Positions 37,219-46,602 are shown, counted from the first letter of the stretch. The stretch is DNA of 64,000 nt from Rummeliibacillus pycnus (GCF_002884495.1 NZ_KZ614145.1:2494423-2558422), one strand, 5' to 3'. Numbers and translations are program-made. The notes: generated from the letters alone by a model not told the origin.

Positions 37219-38526
37219 TTATCCTCTCAATACTTTTAGTATTTGTTTTCGTAATGTTTTTTGTTTTCCATTTTGTAGTAATGCATCTTCTGGAAAATAG
37301 AGTTTATGATCCGATCGACGTTTACCTGAAATCGCATCAACAATCTGAGAACAACGAGACAATTCTTTAATGTCTCCATTTGGCATTAACAATTGAATTG
37401 GTACACGTTCTTCTTCTTCACCTGGGCGATAGAAATCATAGGGTAAATCAGATATTGAATCATGGACTAAATAATATTTTGGATTCATCCCTGCTTTGAT
37501 AAACAAATCTTCCAAATCTCTTAACTTTTCATATTCATTTGCAGGATCAAATTCGATGTATTTAAATAGTTTTCTATTGATAAACCGGCGACTTAAATCA
37601 CTTAATATAGAATCATTTTCTTTCATCCACATTTGGAAATACGTCAATAATATACTTTCATCTAGTGAAATATAATCTTCCAACTCAATCTCATTATTAA
37701 AAAATGCCTTAAAATGAGTAGGTTCTTGGATAAATTTATAATTTTCTTTACTCAATTCTTTTGCACGATGAAGGATTTTCGTTAATATCACTTCTGCACT
37801 TCGAGAAACTGGATGAAAATAGACTTGCCAGTACATCTGATAGCGACTCATAATATAGTCTTCAACTGCATGCATACCACTCGACTTAATCACTACCTGT
37901 TCTTCTTTTGGACGCATAACACGTAGTATTCTTTCCATATCAAAATGACCATAGCTAACACCTGTAAAATACGCATCTCTTTGTAAATAATCCATGCGAT
38001 CAGCATCAATTTGACTAGAAATCATACTAACAACTTGTTTATTTATATAAGTTTTTGCAATAACATCTGATACCCTCTGAGGAAAATCGGGTGCAACACG
38101 ACGTAATACTTCATTTACCTCTGTGTTTCCCTTAATAATTGATCTTGTAAATTCTTCATGGTCAAGGTCAAAAACATGTTCAAACGCATGTGAAAACGGA
38201 CCATGTCCTAAATCATGTAATAGAGCTGCACATAGTACAACTAAACGTTCACTTTCATCCCATTCTGGTCTACCCTTGAACACATCATCGACCATTCGAC
38301 GTACAATTTCATAAACTCCTAAAGAGTGACTAAAGCGACTATGTTCTGCTCCATGGAAAACCAAATAAGTTGTCCCAAGTTGCCGAATACGACGTAAACG
38401 TTGAAACTCCCTAGTGCCGATTAAATCCCAAATTACTTGGTCTCGCACATGTATATAACGATGGACGGGATCTTTAAATACCTTTTCTTCTGCTAATTTC
38501 TTTGTCGCGTAACTCAATTTAAGCAC
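37219..38526 (-). CDS. ywfO: HD-domain phosphohydrolase YwfO
   Basis: A 435-residue HD-superfamily protein. The metal site is built from HSRFSHSLGVYEIVRRM, LLHDLGHGPFSHAFEH (His-Asp pair) and SQIDADRMDYLQRD. The family includes the enterococcal dNTP triphosphohydrolase EF1143, so cleavage of dNTPs is the best guess. The C-terminal half is a regulatory domain. It is the first gene of the ywfO-ywgA pair, with AGGTGCTT-like sequence before the start. Confidence 0.92.
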   Translation of the reverse strand: MLKLSYATKKLAEEKVFKDPVHRYIHVRDQVIWDLIGTREFQRLRRIRQLGTTYLVFHGAEHSRFSHSLGVYEIVRRMVDDVFKGRPEWDESERLVVLCAALLHDLGHGPFSHAFEHVFDLDHEEFTRSIIKGNTEVNEVLRRVAPDFPQRVSDVIAKTYINKQVVSMISSQIDADRMDYLQRDAYFTGVSYGHFDMERILRVMRPKEEQVVIKSSGMHAVEDYIMSRYQMYWQVYFHPVSRSAEVILTKILHRAKELSKENYKFIQEPTHFKAFFNNEIELEDYISLDESILLTYFQMWMKENDSILSDLSRRFINRKLFKYIEFDPANEYEKLRDLEDLFIKAGMNPKYYLVHDSISDLPYDFYRPGEEEERVPIQLLMPNGDIKELSRCSQIVDAISGKRRSDHKLYFPEDALLQNGKQKTLRKQILKVLRG

Positions 38527-38585
38527 CTCCGCTCACTCTTTTATTACGTTTCATGATGTACTATATTTCTCCATTATAAATGAAA

Positions 38586-38610
38586 AAACCACCTTATATA
38601 AAGGTGGAAA
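38586..38610 (-). terminator. Terminator downstream of the DUF1450 gene
   Basis: CCACCTTTATATAAGGTGG on the minus strand forms a short stem followed by TTTTTTC. It lies about 140 bases after the DUF1450 stop and before ywfO. Confidence 0.75.
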
Positions 38611-38749
38611 AAGTCGTGTTATGAAGAAATTTTTAATACGTTTTTATTATTATTCGTTTCTATTTACTAGACCCTTAAGTCATTTTTTTCTTTTAACATA
38701 CAATGAGAAAGGTATTTGACTCGAACTTTCTAGTTACGCTCTTCTACCT

Positions 38750-39004
38750 TTATTCTTTATAACTTTCTGGTAATTTGTGTTGTGATTTCAATTTGGCGAT
38801 AATTTTTGGCATTAATTCTTCTTCAGTATGTGCTGCACATGGACGATTATTGACGATTGTAAATGTTTTACGAAGTCCAGGACCACAATAAGATTGACAT
38901 TTAATATCTATCGTTGCATCAGGATCAATTGCTTTGAGCTTTGGAATTAATGTTTTTAAATTAACGGCCTGACATTCATCGCAAACACGGAATTCGTTTG
39001 CCAT
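38750..39004 (-). CDS. DUF1450 protein (YuzB-like)
   Basis: An 84-residue protein of the DUF1450 family (B. subtilis YuzB type). Cysteines at C8 and C11 (VCDECQ) and C36 and C40 ([10 protein letters not shown]), together with CAAHTEEEL, resemble a thioredoxin-like [2Fe-2S] or metal-binding arrangement. No partner is evident. It has its own terminator and is separate from ywfO. Function is unknown. Confidence 0.87.
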   Translation of the reverse strand: MANEFRVCDECQAVNLKTLIPKLKAIDPDATIDIKCQSYCGPGLRKTFTIVNNRPCAAHTEEELMPKIIAKLKSQHKLPESYKE

Positions 39005-39175
39005 CTTGTCTACAACCCTTTCTTTATCTCAGTTTAAAGTCTATCTACTAGTGTATCGTATTTTATATCTTTCATTCAAGACATTTTAACTCATAAAGCT
39101 ATTACAAGTTTATGAATAAAAAAGATAAAAACTGTCTAGGCTAATCCTATGAATCAAATAGGAGGTTTCAAAACA

Positions 39176-39817
39176 ATGAAAACAAGACAAGATGCTTGGT
39201 TACCAGAAAACGATGAACTATTAGCTGAAGCAGTTTTACGTCATGTTAAAGAAGGGAGTACACAACTTACAGCTTTTGAAGAAGCTGGAGACGCGTTAAA
39301 TCGCACTGCAGCTGCTTGTGGTTTCCGTTGGAATGCTGTGGTTCGTAAAAACTATGAGAAAGAGCTCTCTCTAGCAAAAAAAGAACGTAAAGAAAGAATG
39401 CGTATTTATGGAACATCAGCTCGCAGAAGAACAGCTGGACTCTATTTACTACCAAATGAAAAACACCCTGAAGTAACACGCACCATTCCACTTTCTGCGA
39501 TGTCAATTGACCTAGTTATTGCATACTTAATGCGTCTTCAACAAAGTGATTTCCACGATGAAGAAGTGACTAGATGGCGCCATTTAGCGAATATCGCTAA
39601 TGATAAAGCATCACGATTAGAGAAAGAAGTACTTCGTTTAGAAAAAGAACATCGTAATATGAAAAAAGATTATGATCAATTTATGCAAGTAATGAACCGT
39701 GCAAGACGTTTAATGACTCTTGGTACAGAAGATGAGCATATTGCTCCGGTCTTTACAATGGAGCGTAATGGGAATCTTGTAAAAAAAGAAGATGCATCTG
39801 TAGGCGTTGAGGAATAA
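39176..39817 (+). CDS. RsfA family prespore-specific transcription factor
   Basis: A 213-residue regulator. The N-terminal Myb/SANT-like domain (residues 1-60) reads QDAWLPENDELLAEAVLRHVKEG and AACGFRWNAVVRKNYEKEL, as in RsfA, YlbO and YwfN of B. subtilis, which tune prespore sigma-F gene expression. The C-terminus is a coiled coil (about 140-185). ATG 39176 follows AATAGGAGG by ten bases; the frame extends upstream without a site. By position it is the YwfN orthologue, so no symbol is given. It supports spore formation in this organism. Confidence 0.9.
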   Translation: MKTRQDAWLPENDELLAEAVLRHVKEGSTQLTAFEEAGDALNRTAAACGFRWNAVVRKNYEKELSLAKKERKERMRIYGTSARRRTAGLYLLPNEKHPEVTRTIPLSAMSIDLVIAYLMRLQQSDFHDEEVTRWRHLANIANDKASRLEKEVLRLEKEHRNMKKDYDQFMQVMNRARRLMTLGTEDEHIAPVFTMERNGNLVKKEDASVGVEE

Positions 39818-39854
39818 GTAAAAAAAGGTTGAGACAAAAATATTTTAGCTAATG

Positions 39855-39911
39855 AAAAATCCGAACTATAATGTGAAATTCTATTTAAAATTTCACATTT
39901 GTTCGGATTTT
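39855..39911 (+). terminator. Terminator of the rsfA-like gene
   Basis: A long inverted repeat with AAAATCCGAAC and GTTCGGATTTT arms plus inner AATGTGAAATT/AAATTTCACATT pairing. It lies about 40 bases after the stop. Confidence 0.88.
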
Positions 39912-40007
39912 CTACGTATTATTATTCGATTGAAATCATTTCATCATGAAGAATTTGTACAAAGAGTACGAACATTTCATATATATTTTTTCATAACATA
40001 CAGTTTT

Positions 40008-40255
40008 GTGTTCCGTTCCAGACGACGCTTTCCGCGGGCTTGGCTTCAATCTCCTCGGGCCAACAAGATGTTGGTCACGAAGCCGTTGCCACAGGACGTG
40101 GCGTTTTTAGGCTTTGTTCCTTAAAAGATGTGCTCCTGCATCGCTTCGCTAGCTTCGTCGCAAGAAATTGAACTTGCTTCCTCGAGTTATCCCCACACGA
40201 AGAAAATGCGATTGCATTTTCGAGGAGTCGCCGTCCTCCACTTCACACCATTCTA
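40008..40255. repeat. Dispersed repeat copy D (most complete copy)
   Basis: From 40011: TTCCGTTCCAGACGACGC, then TTTCCGCGGGC, GGGCCAACAAGATGTTGG, GTTGCCACAGGACGTGGCG (40085-40103) and CACGAAGAAAATGCGATTGC (40196-40215). Pieces match copies A, B, C, E and F. This GC-rich stretch occupies the middle of the 671-base gap between rsfA and lipL. No gene is supported; the ORF across it follows the repeat and is rejected. The last 230 bases to lipL hold nothing recognised. Confidence 0.75.
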
Positions 40256-40488
40256 AATAAAGTTCATCATCGAATAATCGTATTTTCTCAAAGAAAAATG
40301 CTTTATGAAATTGATTCTATGAAGTTCAATCATTCTTCTTTGGAAGGGGCTAATTCTGTTCTGTCCCATCTCTTTTCATTGTTTGTAATCATGCTATTAC
40401 TCGTCACATCATTTGCTTCTGCTTTTTTTGGGAAATGGATATTTCAATTACTGTAATTAGCAAATTTCCCGGGAAATCGACAGATGCA

Positions 40489-41322
40489 TTAGTTTTTTGA
40501 TAGCATGGATTGATTTCTGTCGAAAACTCTTTTTAAATAAAAAGAATATAAATCCATTTCTTCTGTTTGTAATGTACCCATTAATAATTCATTACATAAA
40601 GTTGCCAATAATTGTTGTAATTCTATTACAGTTTGTTCCACAGTTAATGGCTCATCTAGCAATTCACTTAAGGAAGCCATTACTTCTGGATGAATGTCGG
40701 GATATTTGAATTTTGTTTCGTTACCTTTCAAACTCACCTCATAGAAATCTCGTATAAGCCGTGCCCTTTCGACTCCACTTCCTTCAATGCAAAGATAGAT
40801 TTGCACAGCAATTCCATCTCTTAAACGACGTTGAGAAATTCCTGCAAATTTCTTGCCCCCAATACTTAAATCATATGATCCAGGGCAATATGAACCTACT
40901 ATTTCGTATGCTTCAATTTTATCTGCTGCTTGTGGAAATAATCGTTTGATCAACTCAACCATAATTTCATAACCAGTATTAATATCGATTTTATCCTCCT
41001 GTTCAGATAAAACCATTGAGATATTCAATACACCTGGGTCTAGGACAACAGCTAACCCCCCTGAATTTCGTACAATCGGTGCAAAACCTCGTTTTTTTAG
41101 TAAGTCCATTCCCTCTTGTATATATGGCAAACGGTGATCTTGGATGCCAAGAACAACCGATTGATCATGAACCCATGTTCTAATAGTTGAAGGTGATTGA
41201 CCTTTACCTACTAATTGGCAAAGTGTATCATCAGCTGCAAATGATTCTAATGGTGAATGGCCTTTTCCACTAACAGATTGATCCCAAAAGCGCCATTTTG
41301 GTTGTTGTAAATAATCCTTCAT
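40489..41322 (-). CDS. lipL: Octanoyl-[GcvH]:protein N-octanoyltransferase LipL
   Basis: A 277-residue biotin/lipoate ligase-fold protein (B. subtilis YwfL). It moves octanoyl groups from GcvH to other lipoyl domains. The active Cys is Cys146 in VGSYCPGSYDLSIGGKKFAG, with the conserved Lys shortly after. RNSGGLAVVLDPGVLNISM is the cofactor-pocket segment. ATP-binding residues of full lipoate ligases are not seen, which suits a transferase. The place upstream of hemQ matches Bacillus. It is divergent from hemQ. Confidence 0.9.
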   Translation of the reverse strand: MKDYLQQPKWRFWDQSVSGKGHSPLESFAADDTLCQLVGKGQSPSTIRTWVHDQSVVLGIQDHRLPYIQEGMDLLKKRGFAPIVRNSGGLAVVLDPGVLNISMVLSEQEDKIDINTGYEIMVELIKRLFPQAADKIEAYEIVGSYCPGSYDLSIGGKKFAGISQRRLRDGIAVQIYLCIEGSGVERARLIRDFYEVSLKGNETKFKYPDIHPEVMASLSELLDEPLTVEQTVIELQQLLATLCNELLMGTLQTEEMDLYSFYLKRVFDRNQSMLSKN

Positions 41323-41487
41323 CGTTTGTTCTCCTGATCTATATTTATGTTGTTATATTAAGCATACATGATTTAAACTTTTTTCTCATGTCAAATTCGT
41401 GAAAGTCAAGCGTTCTAGATACTTCTACTAGGCATTTATGTTAAAATCAATGTGATTGATTCTCAATAAAAAGGAGTGTCCACACTT

Positions 41488-42255
41488 ATGATCGAAGCAG
41501 CACAAACACTAGATGGTTGGTATGTACTACATGATTTTCGTTCAATCGATTGGGCTTCATGGAAATTAGTTTCCGAAGAAGAACGTAAAGCCGCAGTTGA
41601 TGAATTCATCAATTATCTAGAAAAAATTAACGAAGCAGATATAGCGAAAACTGGTAGCCATGCTTTCTACTCGATCCTTGGTCAAAAAGCAGACTTCATG
41701 TTAATGACTATGCGCGAAACAATGGAAGAACTACAAGAACTTGAAAACGAATTCAATAAATTAGCAATCGCTGATTTTACGATTCCGACTTATTCATATG
41801 TATCTGTAGTTGAATTATCTAACTATCTAGCTGGCAAAAAATCTGGTGATGAACCAGCAGAAGATCCTTATCAAAACCCACATGTTCGTGCACGTTTATA
41901 CCCCGAACTACCACGTTGGGAACATATTTGCTTCTACCCAATGGACAAACGTCGTCAAAAAGGCGCTAACTGGTACATGATGGAAATGGATGCACGCCGC
42001 GAACTAATGCGTTCTCATGGTTTAATTGGCCGTAGCTATGCAGGTAAAGTAAAACAAATCATTTCAGGATCTATCGGTTTTGATGACCATGAATGGGGTG
42101 TTACACTATTTGCACATGACGTATTAGAATTCAAAAAACTAATTTATGAAATGCGCTTTGACGAAGTTTCAGCTCGCTACGCTGACTTTGGGGAATTCTT
42201 TGTTGGGAACATCATGGATTATGAAAAATTAATAAAATTCTTAGCTATAAAGTAA
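41488..42255 (+). CDS. hemQ: Coproheme decarboxylase HemQ
   Basis: A 255-residue chlorite-dismutase-like protein that converts coproheme III to heme b in the Gram-positive heme pathway, using hydrogen peroxide. Segments [42 protein letters not shown] (the catalytic Tyr) and [23 protein letters not shown] (proximal His region) match B. subtilis HemQ. A GTG at 41476 sits on the AAAAGGAG site, so ATG 41488 is the start. It is monocistronic. In B. subtilis the next gene is pta, which is absent here. Confidence 0.95.
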   Translation: MIEAAQTLDGWYVLHDFRSIDWASWKLVSEEERKAAVDEFINYLEKINEADIAKTGSHAFYSILGQKADFMLMTMRETMEELQELENEFNKLAIADFTIPTYSYVSVVELSNYLAGKKSGDEPAEDPYQNPHVRARLYPELPRWEHICFYPMDKRRQKGANWYMMEMDARRELMRSHGLIGRSYAGKVKQIISGSIGFDDHEWGVTLFAHDVLEFKKLIYEMRFDEVSARYADFGEFFVGNIMDYEKLIKFLAIK

Positions 42256-42261
42256 AACTTC

Positions 42262-42335
42262 AGGGATTTTCCGAAGTACAGGACGTACGAGTGCCAACGT
42301 TGTCACAAGGCGTTGCGTTTTTGTAGGCCATTTCC
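42262..42335. repeat. Dispersed repeat copy E
   Basis: GTTGTCACAAGGCGTTGCG (42299-42317) followed by TTTTTGTAGG aligns with the words in copies A, B and D. It lies just after the hemQ stop. Confidence 0.55.
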
Positions 42336-42462
42336 CTATTGATGGTTAACCGACCAATCAAGCTTTTATTTATGGCAGGCACCCATCTTACTTCTTTCTC
42401 TATCTTGAGGAGGAGGTTTTACTACCCGTTAATGCAGGATAAAATAATCAATGAATCAATAG

Positions 42463-42498
42463 AACAGTCCAGCTCCTAATTTGTTGAGCTGGACTGTT
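42463..42498 (-). terminator. Terminator of the HAD phosphatase gene
   Basis: AACAGTCCAGCTC (42463-42475) pairs perfectly with GAGCTGGACTGTT (42486-42498) around ten bases. It directly abuts the phosphatase stop and also faces hemQ, so it may act in both directions. Confidence 0.88.
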
Positions 42499-43263
42499 TT
42501 AATACGCAAAGCGCTTATCTAATTCCGCAAGCTTTTCAATAATACGTTCTTCTACTAATGAATCATCTTCAATACTTTCATCTGCATAATGAGATAACAA
42601 AGGATGTTGACCAATCATGACACTGTGTTGAGCATTTTCAAACATTGTTATATCATTTGCATCATTGCCAAAAGCAATATATTTTCCTTTCTGAACACCT
42701 AACTTTTGAAGGGCACTCCATTTATGAATTCCACACGGACTTATATCTAATATTCCCTCATGATGATGAGTATGGATAATAACATCTAATTTCTCTAACT
42801 TCTTCCGTAATGCCACCATATTAAACGAAGTCAGAATGGCAATCTTAACTACATTCTCTAGCTTATCTAATGGTCTATTGACCGCAAGCCTTTTTGTATC
42901 TAAGTTTTTTAAAATTGGGTGGTCTACTGGTCCTGTGTAAGAATAATCCCATTCACTATCGATTAAATACGAAGCATGGTATTCTTTCATAAGTTGCTTT
43001 AGATGCTCCAGTGTCATATGATCAAAACTTGTATTTTGCTCCACATTTCCACTTTTACAAACTACGGCCCCATTACCGCCTATCATTTTATAGCCATGGA
43101 ATCTTTTATGTAAAATAGGCAACATATCACGAACAGGACGCGCAGAAGCAAAAATCACTTCATGCCCTTTCTCTGTTAATTGTTCTAAACTATATAAAAT
43201 AGGCTCAGCTACAGGCTTACCTCCAAAACATATCGTACCGTCTAAATCAAATATAAATTGCAT
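42499..43263 (-). CDS. HAD-superfamily phosphatase, Cof type
   Basis: A 254-residue haloacid dehalogenase-like hydrolase. FDLDGTICFGGKPV gives the nucleophile Asp and general acid, ASARPV motif II, and GKYIAFGNDANDITMFENA motifs III/IV with the Mg-binding Asp pair; the C2 cap domain lies between. Such enzymes dephosphorylate sugar phosphates or nucleotides; the substrate is unknown. The frame opens with GTG 43275, but ATG 43263 starts the usual MQFIFDLDGT; the ribosome site is weak either way. Confidence 0.85.
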   Translation of the reverse strand: MQFIFDLDGTICFGGKPVAEPILYSLEQLTEKGHEVIFASARPVRDMLPILHKRFHGYKMIGGNGAVVCKSGNVEQNTSFDHMTLEHLKQLMKEYHASYLIDSEWDYSYTGPVDHPILKNLDTKRLAVNRPLDKLENVVKIAILTSFNMVALRKKLEKLDVIIHTHHHEGILDISPCGIHKWSALQKLGVQKGKYIAFGNDANDITMFENAQHSVMIGQHPLLSHYADESIEDDSLVEERIIEKLAELDKRFAY

Positions 43264-43459
43264 ATGAACGAACACTTCTTTCTGGTTTTTACTTCATAAA
43301 CATACAGACCCTATTTGAAGTATACAACTGAATTTCAATTTTCTCTTTTAATCATATAGGAAGGGACGTTTCATTTCTAAATTATTTCCCTACTTCCTAC
43401 AAATTTATACACATATTAAGGTTCTTATTTTTCATAACTATCATATATAAAGAAGAGGA

Positions 43460-43720
43460 GGTTATGCAGTACCTGTTGTGAAATCACCCCAAGAGAACTA
43501 GGTCTATTTGCTCGTCTCATGCCCCCAGAGGTAACAAGTAAGAGACCAAGATCGTAGTTAGCTTAAGCATGTTATTACTGTACAATGATTTCACCCGGTA
43601 ATTCGAGGATTATGGTTTTCTGGCCGAAAGGAGATGGCCCAGCTAATTTGTATGGGCAATGGAACAAAGGCCGAAATAGAGTACATTGCTTCTTTACACC
43701 ATTAGAGGATTGCCCGCATG
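43460..43720 (+). other. Structured, relatively GC-rich segment upstream of gerQ (candidate leader RNA)
   Basis: This part of a 471-base gap has several long-range complementary words: GTGAAATCA (43478-43486) with TGATTTCAC (43586-43594); CTAGGTCT (43498-43505) with AGACCAAG (43543-43550, one mismatch); and GGGCAAT (43654-43660) with ATTGCCC (43709-43715), which competes with a local GCCCA/TGGGC hairpin. GGCCGAAA occurs twice (43622, 43669). It ends 30 bases before the gerQ ribosome site. It matches none of the common riboswitch cores I know. The upstream part (43276-43459) is AT-rich with nothing seen. Confidence 0.45.
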
Positions 43721-43746
43721 TATAATAAACTTGAAAGGAAGATGAT

Positions 43747-44121
43747 ATGGTTCAATATTATTGGACACCAAACTATCCTACTGGTACAACACCTTATCCT
43801 GGTGGCACAACATTTCCAACTGGTACTATACAAACCCCTCCTGCGCAACCTGCAACTCCAGCACAAGCAAGAGAGCAATCATACATTGAGAATATTTTAC
43901 GTTTAAATCGTGGAAAACCTGGGACTTTCCACTTTTCATTTGAACATGCAGTAGCACCTGGCGGAAATACGATTGCTATAAGAGGCGTTGTGGAAGCCGC
44001 AGGACGAGATCATGTTATTTTACGTGAACTCAAAACAAATCATCGCTATCTCTTCCCAATGATTTACTTTGACTATGCTGAATTTGATGAGCAAATGAAT
44101 TACTTCAATCAAACCCCATAA
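43747..44121 (+). CDS. gerQ: Spore coat protein GerQ
   Basis: A 124-residue GerQ (B. subtilis YwdL), a spore coat/inner coat protein needed to place the cortex-lytic enzyme CwlJ and cross-linked by transglutaminase Tgl. The N-terminal 45 residues are a Pro/Thr/Gly-rich low-complexity tail, followed by the conserved core SYIENILRLNRGKPGTFHFSFE, IRGVVEAAGRDHVILREL and RYLFPMIYFDYAEFDE. GGAAGATG stands before the ATG. It is transcribed opposite to ywdK, with a shared terminator. Confidence 0.95.
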   Translation: MVQYYWTPNYPTGTTPYPGGTTFPTGTIQTPPAQPATPAQAREQSYIENILRLNRGKPGTFHFSFEHAVAPGGNTIAIRGVVEAAGRDHVILRELKTNHRYLFPMIYFDYAEFDEQMNYFNQTP

Positions 44122-44125
44122 ATGT

Positions 44126-44166
44126 AAAAATGCCATGTGCGTAACTAAATAACACATGGCATTTTT
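44126..44166. terminator. Bidirectional terminator between gerQ and ywdK
   Basis: AAAAATGCCATGTG pairs with CACATGGCATTTTT around about 12 loop bases. It lies between convergent genes. Confidence 0.92.
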
Positions 44167-44191
44167 ATATTTCTATTTAAAATTGAAAAAG

Positions 44192-44572
44192 TTATTTACC
44201 AATTTTTAAACCTGCTAAAATAACACATACCCAAGCAACTAAAAATAATACGCCACCAATTGGTGTAATTGCTCCTAATATGTTGATCTGCGTAACAGAA
44301 AGCACATAAAGGCTACCTGAGAATAAAATAACACCGATGAACATCATAATTCCGGCTTTTGATAATAATGACTTTGGACCGATTAAACTTTTACTCATTA
44401 ATATGCCAATGACAATTAATCCAATGGCATGGAACATTTGATATTGAACACCTGTCTCCCAAATCTTAGCATAATGTTCTGTTAATACGTCTTTTAATGC
44501 ATGCGCACCAAATGCGCCAAATGCAACTGCTAGAAATGCGTATACAGCACCTGCAACAATATTAAATCTCAT
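44192..44572 (-). CDS. ywdK: DUF423 membrane protein YwdK
   Basis: A 126-residue membrane protein with four helices, DUF423 family. FLAVAFGAFGAHALKDVLTEHYAKIWETG and the QYQMFHAIGLIVIG segment are the family signatures. Its function is unknown. It follows ywdI by 17 bases in the same apparent operon, as in B. subtilis. Confidence 0.92.
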   Translation of the reverse strand: MRFNIVAGAVYAFLAVAFGAFGAHALKDVLTEHYAKIWETGVQYQMFHAIGLIVIGILMSKSLIGPKSLLSKAGIMMFIGVILFSGSLYVLSVTQINILGAITPIGGVLFLVAWVCVILAGLKIGK

Positions 44573-44589
44573 CGTATTTACATTCCCTT

Positions 44590-44880
44590 CTAGAAATCAA
44601 AAATAGAATCTCCGTTTGCATCCTCTTCTTCAAGCTTGTTTTGCGTTAAAGAGCTAGCCAATGGTGTTGAAGTCTGTTGTGGCACCCCATGGAAAGTATT
44701 TGCCTTTCCTTGTGGAATATTAATATTAGGAGAAGGTTGTATTACTTCGTTATGTAATGCTACATCACATAATGCACGAATGGCTGAAAGTTCTTCACGT
44801 ACTTTAGCCTCACTTTTTACTGATTGTGCTGTTGCTAGATGCTTTGCTAATTCAGCTATAACTATCTCATAAGAAATCAT
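44590..44880 (-). CDS. ywdI: YwdI family protein (DUF5327)
   Basis: A 96-residue protein of the YwdI/DUF5327 family. MISYEIVIAELAKHLATAQSVKSEAKVREELSAIRALCDVAL forms a helical N-terminus; the remainder is low complexity with a DDSIFDF-like end (EDANGDSIFDF). The start lies just after the stop of the upstream Cys-rich gene, which overlaps its AAAGGAG ribosome site. Function is unknown. Confidence 0.85.
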   Translation of the reverse strand: MISYEIVIAELAKHLATAQSVKSEAKVREELSAIRALCDVALHNEVIQPSPNINIPQGKANTFHGVPQQTSTPLASSLTQNKLEEEDANGDSIFDF

Positions 44881-44883
44881 TGT

Positions 44884-45051
44884 CTAACTCCTTTCTTTCG
44901 GCTTAAACTTCAAGCAATTTATACCTGACGAGTTTTTTACAATCACCGAAGGAATAGCTTTGCTTTTAAATTGATAGGCACGACATCCTCTAGGATTATT
45001 TGGATCCCATGTTATGAAAAAGTGACTACACTTAAAACAACTCGGTTGCAT
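44884..45051 (-). CDS. Small four-cysteine protein (possible zinc ribbon), 55 residues
   Basis: Reading the minus strand gives a 55-codon frame from ATG 45051 to TAG 44884, opening MQPSCFKCSHFFITWDPNNP. Cysteines stand at 5, 8, 23 and 46, suggesting a zinc or Fe-S site (C-x2-C, then C and C). AGAGGGGAAG precedes the ATG at useful distance, and the stop overlaps the ywdI ribosome site, showing a tight ung-side operon. I recall similar small proteins beside ung in Bacilli but have no name for it. The RNA or DNA partner is unknown. Confidence 0.75.
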   Translation of the reverse strand: MQPSCFKCSHFFITWDPNNPRGCRAYQFKSKAIPSVIVKNSSGINCLKFKPKERS

Positions 45052-45180
45052 ATTACTTCCCCTCTTCTAACTCAATGCCGTTATAAAGAATCAATATATT
45101 TATCCTCTTTTACTACAACTTTACCATGCTTAAAAGAAGACGGGAAGAGCTAAAGCTTAAAGGTTTATCGAACAATTCCA

Positions 45181-45861
45181 TTATTTTGTTAAATCAAAGT
45201 CAATCGATTCCTTGCCCCATTCAATAAGTTGGCGGTTAATTTTTGAATAAGGACGACTACCAAAGAAGCCACGATATGCACTAAGGGGACTCGGATGTGG
45301 TGCTTTAATAATGGCATGGCGACTTGTATCAATGAGCCTTTCTTTTTGTTGAGCAGGTCTTCCCCACAACACAAAGACTATAGGTTCCTTACGTTCCGAT
45401 AATTTTTGTATGACTGTATCCGTAAACAGCTCCCAACCATGATCTTTGTGCGAATGTGCTTGATGAGCTCGAACTGTAAGCACTGTGTTTAATAACAGCA
45501 CACCTTGCTGTGCCCATTTGATCAACGTACCATCATGTGGAATCGGGTATCCTAAATCATCGTGTAATTCCTTAAACATATTTTGTAAGCTTGGTGGATG
45601 TGGAACACCTGGCTTTACCGAAAAACTCATCCCATGTGCTTGACCAGGTCCATGATAAGGATCCTGTCCTAGTATGACCACTTTCACTTTATGATAAGGT
45701 GTATAGCGAAATGCGCTCCATATATCTTCCATTGGTGGATAGATGGTTTTCGTAAAATATTCCTGTTTCAAAAATTCACGTAACTGTAAATAATAGGACT
45801 TATTAAATTCTTCTCCGAGTATATCTTGCCAATCATTATCAAAAATAATCTTCGTCATCAC
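45181..45861 (-). CDS. ung: Uracil-DNA glycosylase
   Basis: A 226-residue family 1 uracil-DNA glycosylase that removes uracil from DNA in base excision repair. [21 protein letters not shown] holds the catalytic Asp and the water-activating loop, and [15 protein letters not shown] the minor-groove-reading Leu loop. The C-terminus [18 protein letters not shown] is typical. A six-base gap separates it from the DUF4230 gene upstream. Confidence 0.97.
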   Translation of the reverse strand: MMTKIIFDNDWQDILGEEFNKSYYLQLREFLKQEYFTKTIYPPMEDIWSAFRYTPYHKVKVVILGQDPYHGPGQAHGMSFSVKPGVPHPPSLQNMFKELHDDLGYPIPHDGTLIKWAQQGVLLLNTVLTVRAHQAHSHKDHGWELFTDTVIQKLSERKEPIVFVLWGRPAQQKERLIDTSRHAIIKAPHPSPLSAYRGFFGSRPYSKINRQLIEWGKESIDFDLTK

Positions 45862-45864
45862 TTA

Positions 45865-46602
45865 CTACTCCTTAAATTTAACTGTTACATCATATCCCAC
45901 TAAAGCAAACATATCTGCTACTGAATTTTTAGCATTTTTCTCTGCACTTCTGAGTACACCTTGAGTTGTTGCTTCCTTAACCATTTGCCTTTTTGCATCT
46001 GATGCTAGACGATATGCTTCTTTCATATCGGGTTTACTACGAAACAGTCCTTCACTTGAGAAAACTTGAATATTATTAAAGTCAATTTCTGGTTCGCCTA
46101 AAATTTTAGCTGCTGGTAAAGTAATCGTAGCTGTTTTATGCTTTTCATCAATATCAATATTTTTTTCGGTTACCCCTGAAAAATCCACTCCAGCCTTTAC
46201 TCCACCTGGTATTACAACCAAAATTTCACGCTTTGTCCCCGGAATATCAATACCGATTTCTTTTCCAAATAGCTCATTATTTTGACGTTCTATGATTACC
46301 TTTGTATAAGCTTCTGCAGTTGTTAGCTCATTGAGATTTTGAATTCTTTCAACAAGTGAACCCTTTTGCTCTGCAAAACTATTTCCCTGCAATAGTTTCC
46401 AAGTAGCGAAGGGTAAGATTAAAAGCAATGCTATTAAAATAATCGCAATCCATGTATACCAATTTTTCAATAAACCGATTAACAAATTATTTCTAAAACG
46501 TATACGAGAAGCTGTTGCAGCTTCCATAATTGTCGCTGCTTGCTGCTCTTCCATATGAAAGTCTTTTAGCACTTTTTCTAGTTCTCTGTTTTTCCTTGTC
46601 AT
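45865..46602 (-). CDS. DUF4230 membrane protein
   Basis: A 245-residue protein with a charged N-terminus, one membrane helix (about residues 48-68, WIAIILIALLLILPF) and an extracytoplasmic DUF4230 domain. ELTTAEAYTKVIIERQN and KREILVVIPGGVKAGVDFSGV are the family marks. Its function is unknown. It precedes ung, three bases away, and divergently faces the small membrane protein at 46756. Confidence 0.85.
   Translation of the reverse strand: MTRKNRELEKVLKDFHMEEQQAATIMEAATASRIRFRNNLLIGLLKNWYTWIAIILIALLLILPFATWKLLQGNSFAEQKGSLVERIQNLNELTTAEAYTKVIIERQNNELFGKEIGIDIPGTKREILVVIPGGVKAGVDFSGVTEKNIDIDEKHKTATITLPAAKILGEPEIDFNNIQVFSSEGLFRSKPDMKEAYRLASDAKRQMVKEATTQGVLRSAEKNAKNSVADMFALVGYDVTVKFKE

Noticed and set aside
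39852-40124. Plus-strand ORF of 90 residues
   Set aside because: It spans a terminator hairpin and repeat copy D, with no ribosome site.
41401-41480. Possible Fur box upstream of hemQ (TGATTGATTCTCA)
   Set aside because: Too many mismatches to the 7-1-7 Fur consensus to support a call.
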